Positions 1-9,554 of a DNA stretch of 64,000 nt are shown here, piece by piece (position 1 is the stretch's first letter; each line of letters begins with the position of its first letter). Source of the DNA: an uncultured Verrucomicrobia subdivision 3 bacterium (GTDB taxonomy: Bacteria > Verrucomicrobiota > Verrucomicrobiia > Limisphaerales > UBA11358); assembly GCA_903922735.1 (NCBI GenBank), contig CAIXUZ010000038.1:1-64000 (forward strand), written 5' to 3'. A model generated the notes under the pieces. It worked only from the letters and a program-made list of their open reading frames with translations. It did no database searches and was not told where the DNA came from. A program made the translations under genes and the position numbers.

Positions 1-54
1 ATCACGATCAATCCGTCGCTGACGAACGTGTTCTACCGGATGCAGCACCCGTAA
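1..54 (+). CDS. C-terminal tail of an unidentified protein (cut by window start)
   Basis: The first 17 codons are open and end in TAA at 52-54, giving the tail ITINPSLTNVFYRMQHP. Tails of the form 'TINPxLTNxFYR' are, as far as I recall, common at the ends of large secreted verrucomicrobial proteins with Ig-like or LamG-like domains, so that is a guess at the class. A strong terminator follows 30 bases downstream, which supports a real gene end here. Nothing can be said about function. Confidence 0.5.
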   Translation: MTINPSLTNVFYRMQHP

Positions 55-84
55 GCGGGGCGGAGAAAAATTGGATTTAAGCAC

Positions 85-119
85 AAGCGCGGATGGCCCG
101 GCGGCCATCCGCGCTTTTT
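85..119 (+). terminator. Rho-independent terminator
   Basis: A perfect 14-bp stem (85-98 with 103-116), tetraloop CGGC, is followed by a run of T. It lies 30 bases after the stop of the partial gene at the window start and so most likely ends that transcript. Confidence 0.9.
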
Positions 120-164
120 CGTTTGAACCCGGGATCGCCGCCAATCAAACCCTTGGCCAAACGC

Positions 165-194
165 TGGTAGGGCGGGCAGTCCGCTGCCCGCCGG
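165..194. repeat. Small palindromic repeat (TGGTAGGGCG family)
   Basis: A 9-bp perfect stem (171-179 with 184-192, loop TCCG) is preceded by TGGTAGGG. No T run follows, so it is not a good terminator. A related sequence with the same TGGTAGGGCG lead occurs at 4950-4979 between convergent genes, which suggests a dispersed REP-like family. The rest of 120-324 shows nothing I can assign. Confidence 0.5.
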
Positions 195-324
195 TCTTTG
201 CCGCCAGCCACCAGTCAATAAACGCGTTCTGATTCGCCAAGGACGACGGCCAGGTTTAAAGCTGGATCGTGTTTGGAAGTTTGCTTTTGGGCTTTAGCTT
301 TCCAGTTTTTCTGGGCATTTTTTG

Positions 325-1116
325 ATGCCGATCAAACCACAATCCGACATGAACGCGCCCAATCTCTCCGCCCCGCCGCTGAAACTTTTTTCGGTGGTCA
401 TTCCGGCGCGCGATGAGGAGAAATCGCTCCCGGCGACGCTGGAACATCTGCACCTGGAATTTTCCCTGAACCAGGTGCCGCATGAGATCGTGGTGGTGGA
501 CGATGGCAGCCGGGACAAAACCTGGGAGGTGTTGCATCAATTGCAGCAAAAAATCCCGACCCTGCGACCGATCCAGAACCTCGGCGAGCACGGCTTTGGC
601 CGCGCCATCACATTTGGCCTGCGTCATTGCCGCGGCGACGCGGTGGTCATCATGATGGCCGACGAATCGGATGACGCCCGCGACGCGGTGCGCTATTGGA
701 AATTGCTGAATGAAGGCTGGGACTGCGTGTTCGGCAGCCGCTTCATCAAGGGCGGCGGGGTGCTTGATTATCCGGGGGTGAAATTGTTTGTGAACCGACT
801 GGCGAATTTTTTTATCCGCGTCATTTTCGGCATTCCGCTGAACGATACGACAAATGCGTTCAAAGCGTATCGCCGGGAAGTGATCCAGGGCTGCGAGCCG
901 CTCATTGCGCCGCACTTCAATCTCACGGTGGAAATCCCGCTGAAGGCCATCGTGCGTGGCTATACGTGGACGGTGGTGCCGATCACCTGGCGCAATCGCC
1001 GCTTCGGCGAGGCCAAGCTCAAGATCAAGGAGATGGGCAGCCGCTACTTTTTCATCTGCGCCTACGTCTGGCTGGAAAAATATTTCAGCCGGGGCGATTA
1101 CCGGCAGCGCCCGTGA
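325..1116 (+). CDS. Glycosyltransferase family 2, polyprenol-phosphate sugar transferase type
   Basis: The GT-A fold is seen from 'SVVIPARDEE' through 'EIVVVDDGSRD' to a metal-site region 'MMADESDD', then 'VFGSRF'. The length (263 aa) and the motif pattern match dolichyl/undecaprenyl-phosphate mannose or glucose synthases, which load a sugar on a lipid carrier at the inner face of the membrane. No C-terminal membrane anchor is evident. The start is ATG 325; ATG 349 is equally possible because no clear ribosome site is present. It converges with the membrane glycosyltransferase at 1126-2655, which could use the lipid-linked sugar (inference). Confidence 0.85.
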   Translation: MPIKPQSDMNAPNLSAPPLKLFSVVIPARDEEKSLPATLEHLHLEFSLNQVPHEIVVVDDGSRDKTWEVLHQLQQKIPTLRPIQNLGEHGFGRAITFGLRHCRGDAVVIMMADESDDARDAVRYWKLLNEGWDCVFGSRFIKGGGVLDYPGVKLFVNRLANFFIRVIFGIPLNDTTNAFKAYRREVIQGCEPLIAPHFNLTVEIPLKAIVRGYTWTVVPITWRNRRFGEAKLKIKEMGSRYFFICAYVWLEKYFSRGDYRQRP

Positions 1117-1125
1117 ATTTTCACT

Positions 1126-2655
1126 TCAGGGAATCTCCTTGATGATGAGTTCTTCGGTCTGGCAGGTCGTCGGCCATTTCTCCACCAACGGGGTCACAAA
1201 CGATTTCGCCATGATGCGCGGAATGCCGGTCTGGCCGGGATTCACCATCTGGATGGCGTTCTGATAGGGCGACTGGCTGATGATGACCAGTTTGGTGAAA
1301 CCCAGTTGCTTCAGCCGGCGGTAGCTGGCCGCGTCTTCGAAAACTTTCGCGTTCCAAATGGAAAGCCCGCGCCGGTCGCTGCGGAACAATTCGTCGCCGC
1401 CCCAGGCGCCATTGATCACCGCGAGTTTGTCGGCCGGGGTCGTGTGCGCGCGGATGGCTTCGATAATCAGGGCGGGGTATTTATCCAGGCTGAACGCCTT
1501 GATGCCCATCAATCCTTGAAACAGCGCGGCCAGGATAATGCCGGCGGCGGTGATGGTGATGAGCGCGGGCCGCCCGCCGCGTTCGTTGAGAAAACTTTCG
1601 CTGTTCGCCAGGGCGGCGGCGCAGAGCATGGCCACCGCCGGGGTGAACATCAGATAGTAATGATAGTGGTGCAGCACCAGATGGCTGAAGATCAGCGTCG
1701 TCAGGAATGCCCCCGCGAGAAAATATTTTGCCGCCGGATGGATTCGCCGTCCGGCGACGCCATAAATGAATAAGGCCAGCAGGGAAAAGCTGCCGAACAC
1801 GGCCGTGGCAAACCGCCAGCCGGCTTTCACCCAGATGGCCGGGTTTAGCCGGTAGTGCCAGTCGCCAAAATACCAGAATAGCATCTCGGGATTGTCTTTG
1901 GAGACGCTCAGGTTCACGAACTTGAATTCCGCCCCCGCCTGCAGCGCCTCCGTGTAGCGCGTCCAGAGCAGGAACGCGATGCCCGCCACCAGCCCGACGC
2001 CGGCCAGCGCCGCCAGCTCCCGCCACTTCAGGCCGCGGGTTTTCAGCAGCAGGAAAAATGCGGCCAGCCCCGTGGCCATGAAAAAGGGCAGCTTGGAGAC
2101 CGCCAGCAAGGTCCCGAGCACCGCCGCCGGCAGAAACCACTTCACCGGATTTTCCACCAGCCGCCCGCAGGCGAACCAGAACCAGATGGCCACCGCGAGG
2201 CTGAAGCCATCCGTGCCGCCCTCGCCGGCATAAAGAAACACCAGCGCCTGCGACAGGAAAAATATCAGGGTCCACCACGCCGTGCGGTCCCCATAGAAAC
2301 TCCGGGCCATCCGGAACAAGGGATACAGGCAGGGCAGAAACAACCCCAGCGACACCACGTTGGCCCAGCCCAGCCAGTGCGTGCCCGCCAGCTTGAACAC
2401 CGCGCCCGCGACCGCCTGCCACACCGGCAGTTCCTGGATGGTGGGCGTGTCGGTGGCGTTGAACCCGACGATGACCGTATGTTTCAGGTCAATCTGCGTG
2501 GCGGCATAATGCAGCGCCGTGCCCAGATGCTGGTCGCGATACTGGCCCTGGCCGTGCAGCGCCAGCGCGAGATGATAAACCACCACGAGGCCCAAAAGGA
2601 AAAGGGTTAGCGTTGCCAGATCTCGATGCTTGGCGGGCAATAATTTGCTGATCAT
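1126..2655 (-). CDS. Multi-pass membrane glycosyltransferase, GT39/ArnT-like
   Basis: About 509 residues: a membrane helix near the start, a long outer loop ('YRDQHLGTALHYAATQIDLKH'-type, where GT-C enzymes keep acidic catalytic residues), then repeated hydrophobic helices to about residue 375, and a soluble C-terminal part of about 120 residues. This layout is that of GT-C (PMT_2/ArnT-like) enzymes that move sugars from polyprenyl-phosphate to acceptors on the outer side of the inner membrane. Substrate unknown. It lies 37 bases after the GT4 gene at 2693-3853 and is probably co-transcribed with it. Confidence 0.75.
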   Translation of the reverse strand: MISKLLPAKHRDLATLTLFLLGLVVVYHLALALHGQGQYRDQHLGTALHYAATQIDLKHTVIVGFNATDTPTIQELPVWQAVAGAVFKLAGTHWLGWANVVSLGLFLPCLYPLFRMARSFYGDRTAWWTLIFFLSQALVFLYAGEGGTDGFSLAVAIWFWFACGRLVENPVKWFLPAAVLGTLLAVSKLPFFMATGLAAFFLLLKTRGLKWRELAALAGVGLVAGIAFLLWTRYTEALQAGAEFKFVNLSVSKDNPEMLFWYFGDWHYRLNPAIWVKAGWRFATAVFGSFSLLALFIYGVAGRRIHPAAKYFLAGAFLTTLIFSHLVLHHYHYYLMFTPAVAMLCAAALANSESFLNERGGRPALITITAAGIILAALFQGLMGIKAFSLDKYPALIIEAIRAHTTPADKLAVINGAWGGDELFRSDRRGLSIWNAKVFEDAASYRRLKQLGFTKLVIISQSPYQNAIQMVNPGQTGIPRIMAKSFVTPLVEKWPTTCQTEELIIKEIP

Positions 2656-2692
2656 GTGAATAGGGGGTTTGGGTTAGGGCGCGGATTTGAAT

Positions 2693-3853
2693 TTATCTGC
2701 TGGCCTGCCGGCCGGTCAAGTACAGGACTTCCTGGTAAATTTTCAAATGCTGGCGGGCGACCGCCTGCGGATGAAAACGCTGAAGTGCCATCGCTTTTGC
2801 GTTCGTTGCCAGTCGCTGCGCCAGCGGCGGGTCATCCAGCAGCCGCGCGATGCCGGTGCCAAAACTTTCCGGCCGGGCCGGATTGAAAAACAGGCCGGTG
2901 ACTTCCGGTTGGATGAGGTCCGGGACGCCGCCGACATTCGACGCCAGCACCGGCACGCCCGCCGCCATCGCCTCCAGCACCACCATCGGACAATTGTCCT
3001 CCAGCGTGGGCAGTACTACCAGACTGGCGGATTGAAAATATGTTTTCAGGGTGGTGCGATCCGCAAATCCGGCGTGTTCGCACCAAGGCCGCGTCCGGAT
3101 TAGTTCCAGAAACTCGCGGCTGTAAGCGGAGCTGTCCGTCTGGCCGAAAAAGAGGATTTTGAATTTCCGTTCCGCTGCCAGCGAATCCAGCGCGCGGATG
3201 AAATTATTTTGGTTTTTGCGGTGACAGATGGTGCCCACACAAAGACCGATGGGCGGCGCGGTCAAATCCGGCGTGGCTTGCACGCTGAAAAAGCTTTCGT
3301 CCACCGCATTCGGCAGAACCCAGGTGCGCCGCGCCCGGTCGGCCACGGCGTCGTGGGTGTAATTCGTGATGGCCACGATGCCGTCCGTGCGCGGCAGGGT
3401 GAAATCTTCCAGCCGGGCGGCCATCCAGTTGAAGGAAAACGGCCGGGCCCGGTTTACTTTGGCGATCAGGCGCATGTTGCCGTGGATCGTGAGCACATTG
3501 GGAAACCCGCTGAACGCCGCGCTGATGCCGCAGTCCAGTTCCGTGCCCTGGCCGTGGACGATGTCGGGCTGGATTTCGCGCAGTTTTTTCCGTGTGGCGC
3601 GGACGCAGCCCTGATACAGCGTGCGCATCCAGCCGATTTTGGGCACGACGACACTGTGGAAGAAAATGTTTGGCGCGAGTTTTTCCGGTGACGGCACCGG
3701 CTGCCGGATGCAGGCGACCACATGCACTTCCACTCCCGGCAGCGCGGCAAATCCCTGCAACAATGCTTCGGGCGCGGTGCCGAAGAATGGCTCCGGCCGG
3801 TCAAATTGCCGGAAGGGCTGCCGGTTGTCCGTCGTGAGCAGGGCGATTTTCAC
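2693..3853 (-). CDS. Glycosyltransferase family 4
   Basis: A 386-residue GT-B enzyme. The N-terminal half begins 'VKIALLTTDNR'; the C-terminal nucleotide-sugar domain carries 'LCVGTICHRKNQ' and the family signature 'PTLEDNCPMVVLEAMAAGVP'. I chose GTG 3853 as start because homologues begin at this beta strand and the frame upstream would run into the divergent GT2 gene. The 143 bases between the two starts should hold both promoters. First gene of a two-gene minus-strand unit with the GT39-like gene. Confidence 0.85.
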   Translation of the reverse strand: MKIALLTTDNRQPFRQFDRPEPFFGTAPEALLQGFAALPGVEVHVVACIRQPVPSPEKLAPNIFFHSVVVPKIGWMRTLYQGCVRATRKKLREIQPDIVHGQGTELDCGISAAFSGFPNVLTIHGNMRLIAKVNRARPFSFNWMAARLEDFTLPRTDGIVAITNYTHDAVADRARRTWVLPNAVDESFFSVQATPDLTAPPIGLCVGTICHRKNQNNFIRALDSLAAERKFKILFFGQTDSSAYSREFLELIRTRPWCEHAGFADRTTLKTYFQSASLVVLPTLEDNCPMVVLEAMAAGVPVLASNVGGVPDLIQPEVTGLFFNPARPESFGTGIARLLDDPPLAQRLATNAKAMALQRFHPQAVARQHLKIYQEVLYLTGRQASR

Positions 3854-3996
3854 TGGCGGCCAAGGTACAGCGAAAATGACCCGCAAATAAAGGCTTAATG
3901 ACCGGCCGCGCCATCGTTGCGCCCCGTCTCCTGGCGGGCTTGCGGCCGGTGAAAGTTGCCACAAAACCGTTTGAAACGTTGCGGGAACCAATTAGC

Positions 3997-4911
3997 ATGG
4001 CCGTGAATTACATTATGCCTCAAGTCGCCATCGTCATGCCGGTCCGAAACAGTGAGCGGTTTCTGGTCGAGGCGGTGGATAGTCTGCGCGCGCAGACTGT
4101 CCAGGATTTTGAATTGATTGCGGTGGATGGCGGCAGCACCGACCGGACCTTGGACATTTTAACCAGCTATAAAGATCCGCGCATCCGCATTTTTGAGCTG
4201 GCGCTAAAACCCATGCAAATCACGCCGGCCAGAAATTTTGGTATCGACCGGGCGGAGTCGCCGTGGATTGCCGTTCAGGATTCGGATGACATCAGTCTGC
4301 CCCGGCGTTTGGAAAAACAACTGGCCGCTCTTAACCGTATGTCCGGGTCGGTCCTTGCCTATACCGATGTTAATTTCATCGGTGACATTGCGGCGGCGGG
4401 CGGCCGGGCTCGTTTTCCCCGCACCCAGGCTTTTCTGGCCACCCGGTTGTGTTTTGAATTTCCCATCGTGCATAGCACCCTGATGTTCAGTAAACCGGCG
4501 GCCTTGGCCGTCGGCGGATATTCCAAGACTTCGGCGGAGGACTTTGAACTGGCGGGACGGCTTGTCGAACAGGGTCGGACTGCTGCGGTGTCTGAAAAAC
4601 TGGTCAATTTTCGCCTGCACGCCACGTCTAGCACCCACCAGTTGATTTCAGAAATGAAGCTCATTAAGGTGGAAATTGCGATTGATAATTGTCGGCGGCT
4701 GTTGCAGTTGTCTGATTCGGAGGCGCACCGGGCCTATGCCGCTTTAATGAACCGGGGCCAGGCCGGCCAAATTCGGGAGTGGGCCTGGTTTCTGCAGCAT
4801 TGTGTTCCGCGGTTGAAATGGAAAAGCCCGGAGCTGTATGCCTGGCTGGGGTGGCAAACTGTGAAATTGTTTCGTCCGGGAAAAGCCGGGGAGCCAAAGA
4901 CCACCGCTTGA
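3997..4911 (+). CDS. Glycosyltransferase family 2
   Basis: The GT-A domain is clear: 'VAIVMPVRNSERFLVEAVDSL', then 'LIAVDGGSTDRTL', then the metal-binding 'VQDSDDI' and a 'GGYSKTSAEDFELAGRL' acceptor-domain signature typical of inverting GT2 enzymes that extend surface glycans. Start at ATG 3997 (ATG 4015 also possible; the frame upstream of 3997 has no family similarity). It is divergent from the GT4 gene at 2693-3853 and convergent with the GT4 gene at 5057-6238. Confidence 0.85.
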   Translation: MAVNYIMPQVAIVMPVRNSERFLVEAVDSLRAQTVQDFELIAVDGGSTDRTLDILTSYKDPRIRIFELALKPMQITPARNFGIDRAESPWIAVQDSDDISLPRRLEKQLAALNRMSGSVLAYTDVNFIGDIAAAGGRARFPRTQAFLATRLCFEFPIVHSTLMFSKPAALAVGGYSKTSAEDFELAGRLVEQGRTAAVSEKLVNFRLHATSSTHQLISEMKLIKVEIAIDNCRRLLQLSDSEAHRAYAALMNRGQAGQIREWAWFLQHCVPRLKWKSPELYAWLGWQTVKLFRPGKAGEPKTTA

Positions 4912-4949
4912 GTTTTGCAGTTTAGAGCCGTTCTCGGCAACCTTGGGTC

Positions 4950-4984
4950 TGGTAGGGCGCATCCGCTCCGTGCGCGCCGTTTTT
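4950..4984. repeat. Palindromic repeat with terminator-like end
   Basis: The lead TGGTAGGGCG matches the repeat at 165-194. GGGCGCA (4955-4961) pairs with TGCGCGCC (4971-4978) with one bulge, and GTTTTTG follows. It sits in the 145-base gap between two convergent glycosyltransferase genes, so it may serve as a terminator for the plus-strand gene. Confidence 0.45.
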
Positions 4985-5056
4985 GTGAACCAGAATGGGC
5001 CGGTTGGCCGTCTGCAAAGACCGGCGGGCAGCAACCAGCATCCAGCCAACCACTTT

Positions 5057-6238
5057 TTACCTGCTATAGTTTCGCGGGCCGGCCGCGGCGGCGCGTTGCT
5101 GGATGGCTTGCTCGCAGATGCGGATCAACCGGTCGGCAAAATCTCCCCAGGAATTATTCTGCGCGCCGCGGGCATGAGCGGCTTTGCCCATGCGTTCGTT
5201 TTCCTCCCGGTTCGTGGCGGACCGGATCATGGCTTGGGCCAGTTGCTCCACATCGCGAGCGCGGATGATCAAGCCCTCCACTCCGTCGTTCACCAAAGTG
5301 GTGGCCCCGCTTTCATGCGTGCCGATGATCGGCAGACCGGCCCCCATCGCTTCGACCACGGCGCGGGCAATGCTTTCCTCATTGGAAGGAAAAACAAACG
5401 CGGTGCATTGCTGTAAAACCTTGGCCAGTTCGGGTTGAGGCAGGTTTTCCAGATGGGTGAACGTGCCTTCCCAGCGTGTCCGCTCGCTCGCAAAATCAGG
5501 GTAATAAGGCCCGGCGCAAATCAATTCTGCGTCCGGCAAAACCTGCCGCACTTTTTCGAACGCGCGGAACAGATATTGATGACCCTTGCGCAAACAGATG
5601 CTTCCGACACAGACAAACCGCGGCTTTTCCGGCACGACGGTTCGCGGCTTAAAAATGGAAGTGTCCACGCCATACGGATTCAATACGCATTTGGCTTCCG
5701 GAATTCCGTTATAGACCATCGAATCAATGACGAAGGTGGAGGGGCACAGGATCACGTCCGCGCGTTCCAATTCCCGGTTCCAGCGGGCGAACAACCAGCG
5801 CGAAGTGGCAACCTGCGCGCCCGGGTTCCAAATATCGCACTCTCTTTGCCAGAACCCATAGGCGCTGGTAGGGTGGCTGCTGGAGGAGTCTATCACTTTG
5901 AGTGCACCGGTTTGATCTGCCAGATCAAACAACTCTGTGCCTTGCCCGCCGCCGCAGCCATAGGCAACGTCGAATATAGGTGGTTTCTGGCGTTTGACCC
6001 AAGCCGCCCAAAGTGGCACTAGCCTTAACGCCATCTGTTCTCGCAGGCCCAAGGAAGCCAGATGATAAAATGGCTTCATCGCCAGATGATACGGCCAGCA
6101 GCGGCGGTATTTGTCCGGCGCAATGCCGGTGCTGTTTTTGTCGGAAATCCACAGCCCTGCGAGCGCATCGCGATCTTGCAATGGTCGCGCAATTTGCCGG
6201 GCATGCATCGCCGCAACAGCTGTCATGAGTATTTTCAT
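5057..6238 (-). CDS. Glycosyltransferase family 4
   Basis: A 393-residue GT-B enzyme starting 'MKILMTAVAAMHARQ'. The donor domain has 'RFVCVGSICLRKGHQYLFRAF' and 'PSNEESIARAVVEAMGAGLP', the E-x7-E type signature of GT4. A mid-protein stretch 'VIDSSSSHPTSAYGFWQRE' resembles GT4 enzymes of polysaccharide clusters that open a separate short N-terminal domain. It is alone on its strand; the start at 6238 faces the next GT4 gene (6350) across 111 bases. Confidence 0.85.
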   Translation of the reverse strand: MKILMTAVAAMHARQIARPLQDRDALAGLWISDKNSTGIAPDKYRRCWPYHLAMKPFYHLASLGLREQMALRLVPLWAAWVKRQKPPIFDVAYGCGGGQGTELFDLADQTGALKVIDSSSSHPTSAYGFWQRECDIWNPGAQVATSRWLFARWNRELERADVILCPSTFVIDSMVYNGIPEAKCVLNPYGVDTSIFKPRTVVPEKPRFVCVGSICLRKGHQYLFRAFEKVRQVLPDAELICAGPYYPDFASERTRWEGTFTHLENLPQPELAKVLQQCTAFVFPSNEESIARAVVEAMGAGLPIIGTHESGATTLVNDGVEGLIIRARDVEQLAQAMIRSATNREENERMGKAAHARGAQNNSWGDFADRLIRICEQAIQQRAAAAGPRNYSR

Positions 6239-6349
6239 GCGCGACCAGTCTAATTTCAGGTCTCAGATTAACAAGGTCTTTGGTGGGAGTTCGTTCCAGC
6301 TATTTGCCGCCTTTCAAAACTTGTTTCCTGAACCATTTTGTTTTACTCA

Positions 6350-7570
6350 ATGGTGGTGAACCAACGTGCCGGTCATTCTGGTGTTCCGCGTGTCGCCCTC
6401 GTTAGCGGCGGGGTTCCGATGGGTGGCTCCACCACGTTTTTGGTCAATCTCGCCGGAGAACTGGTTCGTCGGGGCATTCCCGTGGAGGTCTTCAGCTTGG
6501 AAAAGGAAAACCCGCTGGCGGCCGATTTTGCCAAACAAAACGTATCTCTGCTGTGTCTGGATCAGCGACGGATGATTTTTGAGGACCGGCAGGAAAGTGT
6601 GTTGCAGCAACTGGCTCGTTTTCAGCCCACGGTGGTGGTATCCACGCTGGGTGCCGTTTCCTTTGAAGTGTTGCGTTATTTGCCGGACGGTGTTTACCGC
6701 ATTGGCATGGGTCAGTCGGATGATCCGCTGGTCTATGACATGATGCGGTATTACGCGCCGTGGATGGATTTGCTGGCGGTCGTCTCGCAAACGATGAAGC
6801 AAAAAGCGGAGGTCATGCCGGAATTTGCCCGGGTGCCGGTGGCCTGCCTGTTCTACGGCGTGCCGATGTGTCCCGAGTCGGAACTGCCGGTGCGGGATTT
6901 TACCGCGCCTTTGCGCCTCCTTTATCACGGACGGCTGGGGCGTGAGCAAAAGCGGGTGCATCTGTTTCGCGAAATCTTCCGGCAGCTCCGCGAAAGCGGG
7001 ATCCCGTTTCATTGGACGATTGCCGGCGAAGGGGAGGAACGCAATTTTTTGGAAGCGAACCTGAAGTCGGATTCACCGCATCAAACGGTTTCCTTCGCGG
7101 GGCAGGTTGGTTATGCCGACATTCCGGTTTTGTTGAAACAGCACGATGTTTTTCTGCTGGCATCGGATTACGAAGGTCTGCCCTTGAGCCTGCTGGAGGC
7201 GATGGGCCATGGGCTGGTGCCCGTGGTAAGTGATCTGAAAAGCGGCATCCCGGAAGTGGTGGATGGGAGTAACGGTATGCTCGTGCCTGTGAACGACGTG
7301 CCTGGCTATGCCCGTGCCATCATCCATCTGCACGAACAGCGCGGGGAGTACGTAGACAAGTCGCGCGCGGCCCGGGGCCGCGTGGAGAAGGTATTCTCGG
7401 TTTCCGCGATGACCGATCGCTGGCTGGCCGCGTTCCCCGCAACGCCCGGCTCCGCTGCGTCCTGGTCAAAGAACTGGCGGATTCAAGCGCCATTGACGGC
7501 GGCGAACCCGGTTTATTTTTCATCACCCGTGCGCGTGCTGCGGCGACTGGCGGCGAGGTTCCGGAACTAG
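6350..7570 (+). CDS. Glycosyltransferase family 4
   Basis: A 406-residue GT-B enzyme with 'ALVSGGVPMGGSTTFLVNLAGEL' at the N-terminus (the glycine-rich acceptor loop) and 'LASDYEGLPLSLLEAMGHGLVPV' in the donor domain. Start ATG 6350; TTG 6338 is in frame but not needed. It opens a plus-strand run with the acyltransferase 3 bases downstream and the TylF-like methyltransferase, so the three probably modify the same glycan. Confidence 0.85.
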   Translation: MVVNQRAGHSGVPRVALVSGGVPMGGSTTFLVNLAGELVRRGIPVEVFSLEKENPLAADFAKQNVSLLCLDQRRMIFEDRQESVLQQLARFQPTVVVSTLGAVSFEVLRYLPDGVYRIGMGQSDDPLVYDMMRYYAPWMDLLAVVSQTMKQKAEVMPEFARVPVACLFYGVPMCPESELPVRDFTAPLRLLYHGRLGREQKRVHLFREIFRQLRESGIPFHWTIAGEGEERNFLEANLKSDSPHQTVSFAGQVGYADIPVLLKQHDVFLLASDYEGLPLSLLEAMGHGLVPVVSDLKSGIPEVVDGSNGMLVPVNDVPGYARAIIHLHEQRGEYVDKSRAARGRVEKVFSVSAMTDRWLAAFPATPGSAASWSKNWRIQAPLTAANPVYFSSPVRVLRRLAARFRN

Positions 7571-7573
7571 CGG

Positions 7574-8704
7574 ATGAACCCAGCTTCCCCATCCAGGCAT
7601 TTGGAGCGGATTGATGTGTTGCGGGCTATGGCCATATTGATGGTGGTGGCCTTCCATTACCTGCCCAATGTGACCGGGCAATATGAATTGAACTGGCAGG
7701 GAATGTGGCGGGATGGCGGAGATGTGCAGACCAGCCTGATGTGGTGGCTGTATCCGCTCAGTCTGGGGTGGAGCGGCGTTTCACTATTTTTCGTGATCAG
7801 TGGATTTTGCATCCATTACTCGTTTCTGAAGCACGCTGCCGGCTCACCTGGAAAATCCTTTTTGAAACAGTTTTTTTGGAAACGATTTTGGCGGATCTAT
7901 CCGCCCTATTTTGTCGCTTTGACGGTCTTTTTTTGTTTGCTGCTGCGGCACCACGTGGCTGGGACGACGGCCGGCAACTACTGGTCGCATCTGTTGCTGA
8001 TCCATAATTTTGGCCCGGAAACATTCGCCGGCGTCAATCCTTCGTTTTGGAGTCTGGCGGTAGAAATGCAGTTTTATCTGCTGTTTCCACTGGTGCTGAT
8101 GTTGCGCCAAAAAGTTGGAATCAAAAATACATTTTGGTTTTTTGCGGCCGCCAGCCTGCTTTGCCGGATCATCGCCTTATTTTTGCAGGATTGGAGCCAG
8201 CTCCCCGCCCAGCATTTGTGGGATTTTACTTTGACCCTTTTTGTGGACTGGTTGTTGGGGGCTTGGTTGGCGGAAAGTTGGCTGGCTGGCCACCGTCTTT
8301 TCGGAGCCTCCTTCGGCAAGGTGCTGGTGCTCGGAATTCTTGCCGTGGCGTTGACCTGGAATAAAATCACCGCCGCATTTTTGGGTTTCACGGCTTTTTC
8401 CCTCTGGTATGCCGTACTGATGGAATGGTATCTCTTTTCCAAACTGTCATTCAGCCGCTGGGAAAGAATCCTCGTGCCGGTGGGCTTGTGCAGCTATTCA
8501 ATCTACCTATGGCATCAACCTTTGCTGGGGCGCGCGCTGTACTGGCTGCATAAATTGGGACTGCCTCAAACGCTTGTCGCCACCTTAGCTGTGCTGCCCG
8601 TCGTCGTTTTGGTGATGTGTCTGTTCGGATTTGCGTCCTACAAGTTTCTGGAATTGCCGGGCATAAACTTGGGCAAGCGGCTGTTAACCAAGATCAGATT
8701 ATGA
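7574..8704 (+). CDS. Acyltransferase family 3 (OafA/YrhL-like) membrane protein
   Basis: It starts with the family signature 'ERIDVLRAMAILMVVAFHY' (Arg in the first helix and a conserved His at the helix end) and has about ten hydrophobic segments over 376 residues. 'FSLWYAVLMEW' and the final 'SYSIYLWHQPLLGRALY' are typical of the family. These inner-membrane proteins O-acylate sugars of O-antigen, exopolysaccharide or peptidoglycan. It starts 3 bases after the GT4 stop, which argues for co-translation and for acylation of that glycan. Confidence 0.9.
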   Translation: MNPASPSRHLERIDVLRAMAILMVVAFHYLPNVTGQYELNWQGMWRDGGDVQTSLMWWLYPLSLGWSGVSLFFVISGFCIHYSFLKHAAGSPGKSFLKQFFWKRFWRIYPPYFVALTVFFCLLLRHHVAGTTAGNYWSHLLLIHNFGPETFAGVNPSFWSLAVEMQFYLLFPLVLMLRQKVGIKNTFWFFAAASLLCRIIALFLQDWSQLPAQHLWDFTLTLFVDWLLGAWLAESWLAGHRLFGASFGKVLVLGILAVALTWNKITAAFLGFTAFSLWYAVLMEWYLFSKLSFSRWERILVPVGLCSYSIYLWHQPLLGRALYWLHKLGLPQTLVATLAVLPVVVLVMCLFGFASYKFLELPGINLGKRLLTKIRL

Positions 8705-8828
8705 TCTTCTTGTCTCCGCTCCGGCTTGGCGTGAAAGCGGGTCAAATTGGTGCGTTCCTCGCAAAAAGCCGGCTTGTATTTCCTTGAATCCTTCCAGTTA
8801 GAATATATTTTTCCAAACTGTGCCGGGT

Positions 8829-9548
8829 ATGCTCGCCAAACAACTGACGGAAAGCCGCTGGTCATGGTTCCTGCAAGGGTTGCCGGTTTTGCCCCGTGCC
8901 GTCGCGATGTTTCGCGCCAAACGTTATACCATGACCACGCCTGTCCGCTGCCGGCGGCTGTGGGATTCCTGCAAAGAGTTGCTCGATCAAAATGTGCCGG
9001 GTTGTTTTGTGGAATGCGGTGTTTGGAAAGGCGGCTCCAGTGCCATGATCGCGCTGGCAATTAGAGATTCCGGTCAGGAACGGCATCTCCACTTGTTTGA
9101 TTCGTTTGAAGGTCTGCCTGAACCCACCGAGAAAGACGGGGAATATGCCGCCACCTACAGCGGCGGGCGGAATGAGGGAAAACTGGCGACCGTCAACCAA
9201 TGCCGTGCCGGCTTGGACGAGGTGCGCCATTTGATTCTGGATACGATTAAAGTGCGCCAAGACCTGGCTCATTTTCATATCGGCTGGTTCCAAAATACGG
9301 TGCCGGTGGATGCCAAAAATCTTGGTCCCATCGCCTTGCTGCGCTTGGATGGCGATTGGTATGACTCCACGAAAGTCTGCCTCGAACATCTTTATCCGCT
9401 CGTGTCGCCCGGCGGCATCATTGTCATGGATGATTACTTTGCCTGGGAAGGCTGCCAGAAGGCGACCGACGAATATTTTAAGCTGCACAATATCAACAGC
9501 GTGATTGAACGCATTGATTTGGACGCTGGCTTCTGGGTGAAGCAATGA
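8829..9548 (+). CDS. TylF/MycF-type sugar O-methyltransferase
   Basis: The SAM site 'GCFVECGVWKGGSSAMIAL' and the acidic 'LFDSFEGLPEP' followed by 'LRLDGDWYDSTKVCLEHLYPLVSPGGIIVMDDYF' segments are hallmarks of the macrocin O-methyltransferase family, which needs a divalent metal bound by such Asp residues and methylates sugar hydroxyls. 239 residues from ATG 8829; GTG 8820 is also in frame. The 124-base gap after the acyltransferase holds no gene. Confidence 0.9.
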   Translation: MLAKQLTESRWSWFLQGLPVLPRAVAMFRAKRYTMTTPVRCRRLWDSCKELLDQNVPGCFVECGVWKGGSSAMIALAIRDSGQERHLHLFDSFEGLPEPTEKDGEYAATYSGGRNEGKLATVNQCRAGLDEVRHLILDTIKVRQDLAHFHIGWFQNTVPVDAKNLGPIALLRLDGDWYDSTKVCLEHLYPLVSPGGIIVMDDYFAWEGCQKATDEYFKLHNINSVIERIDLDAGFWVKQ

Positions 9549-9554
9549 CGGGTG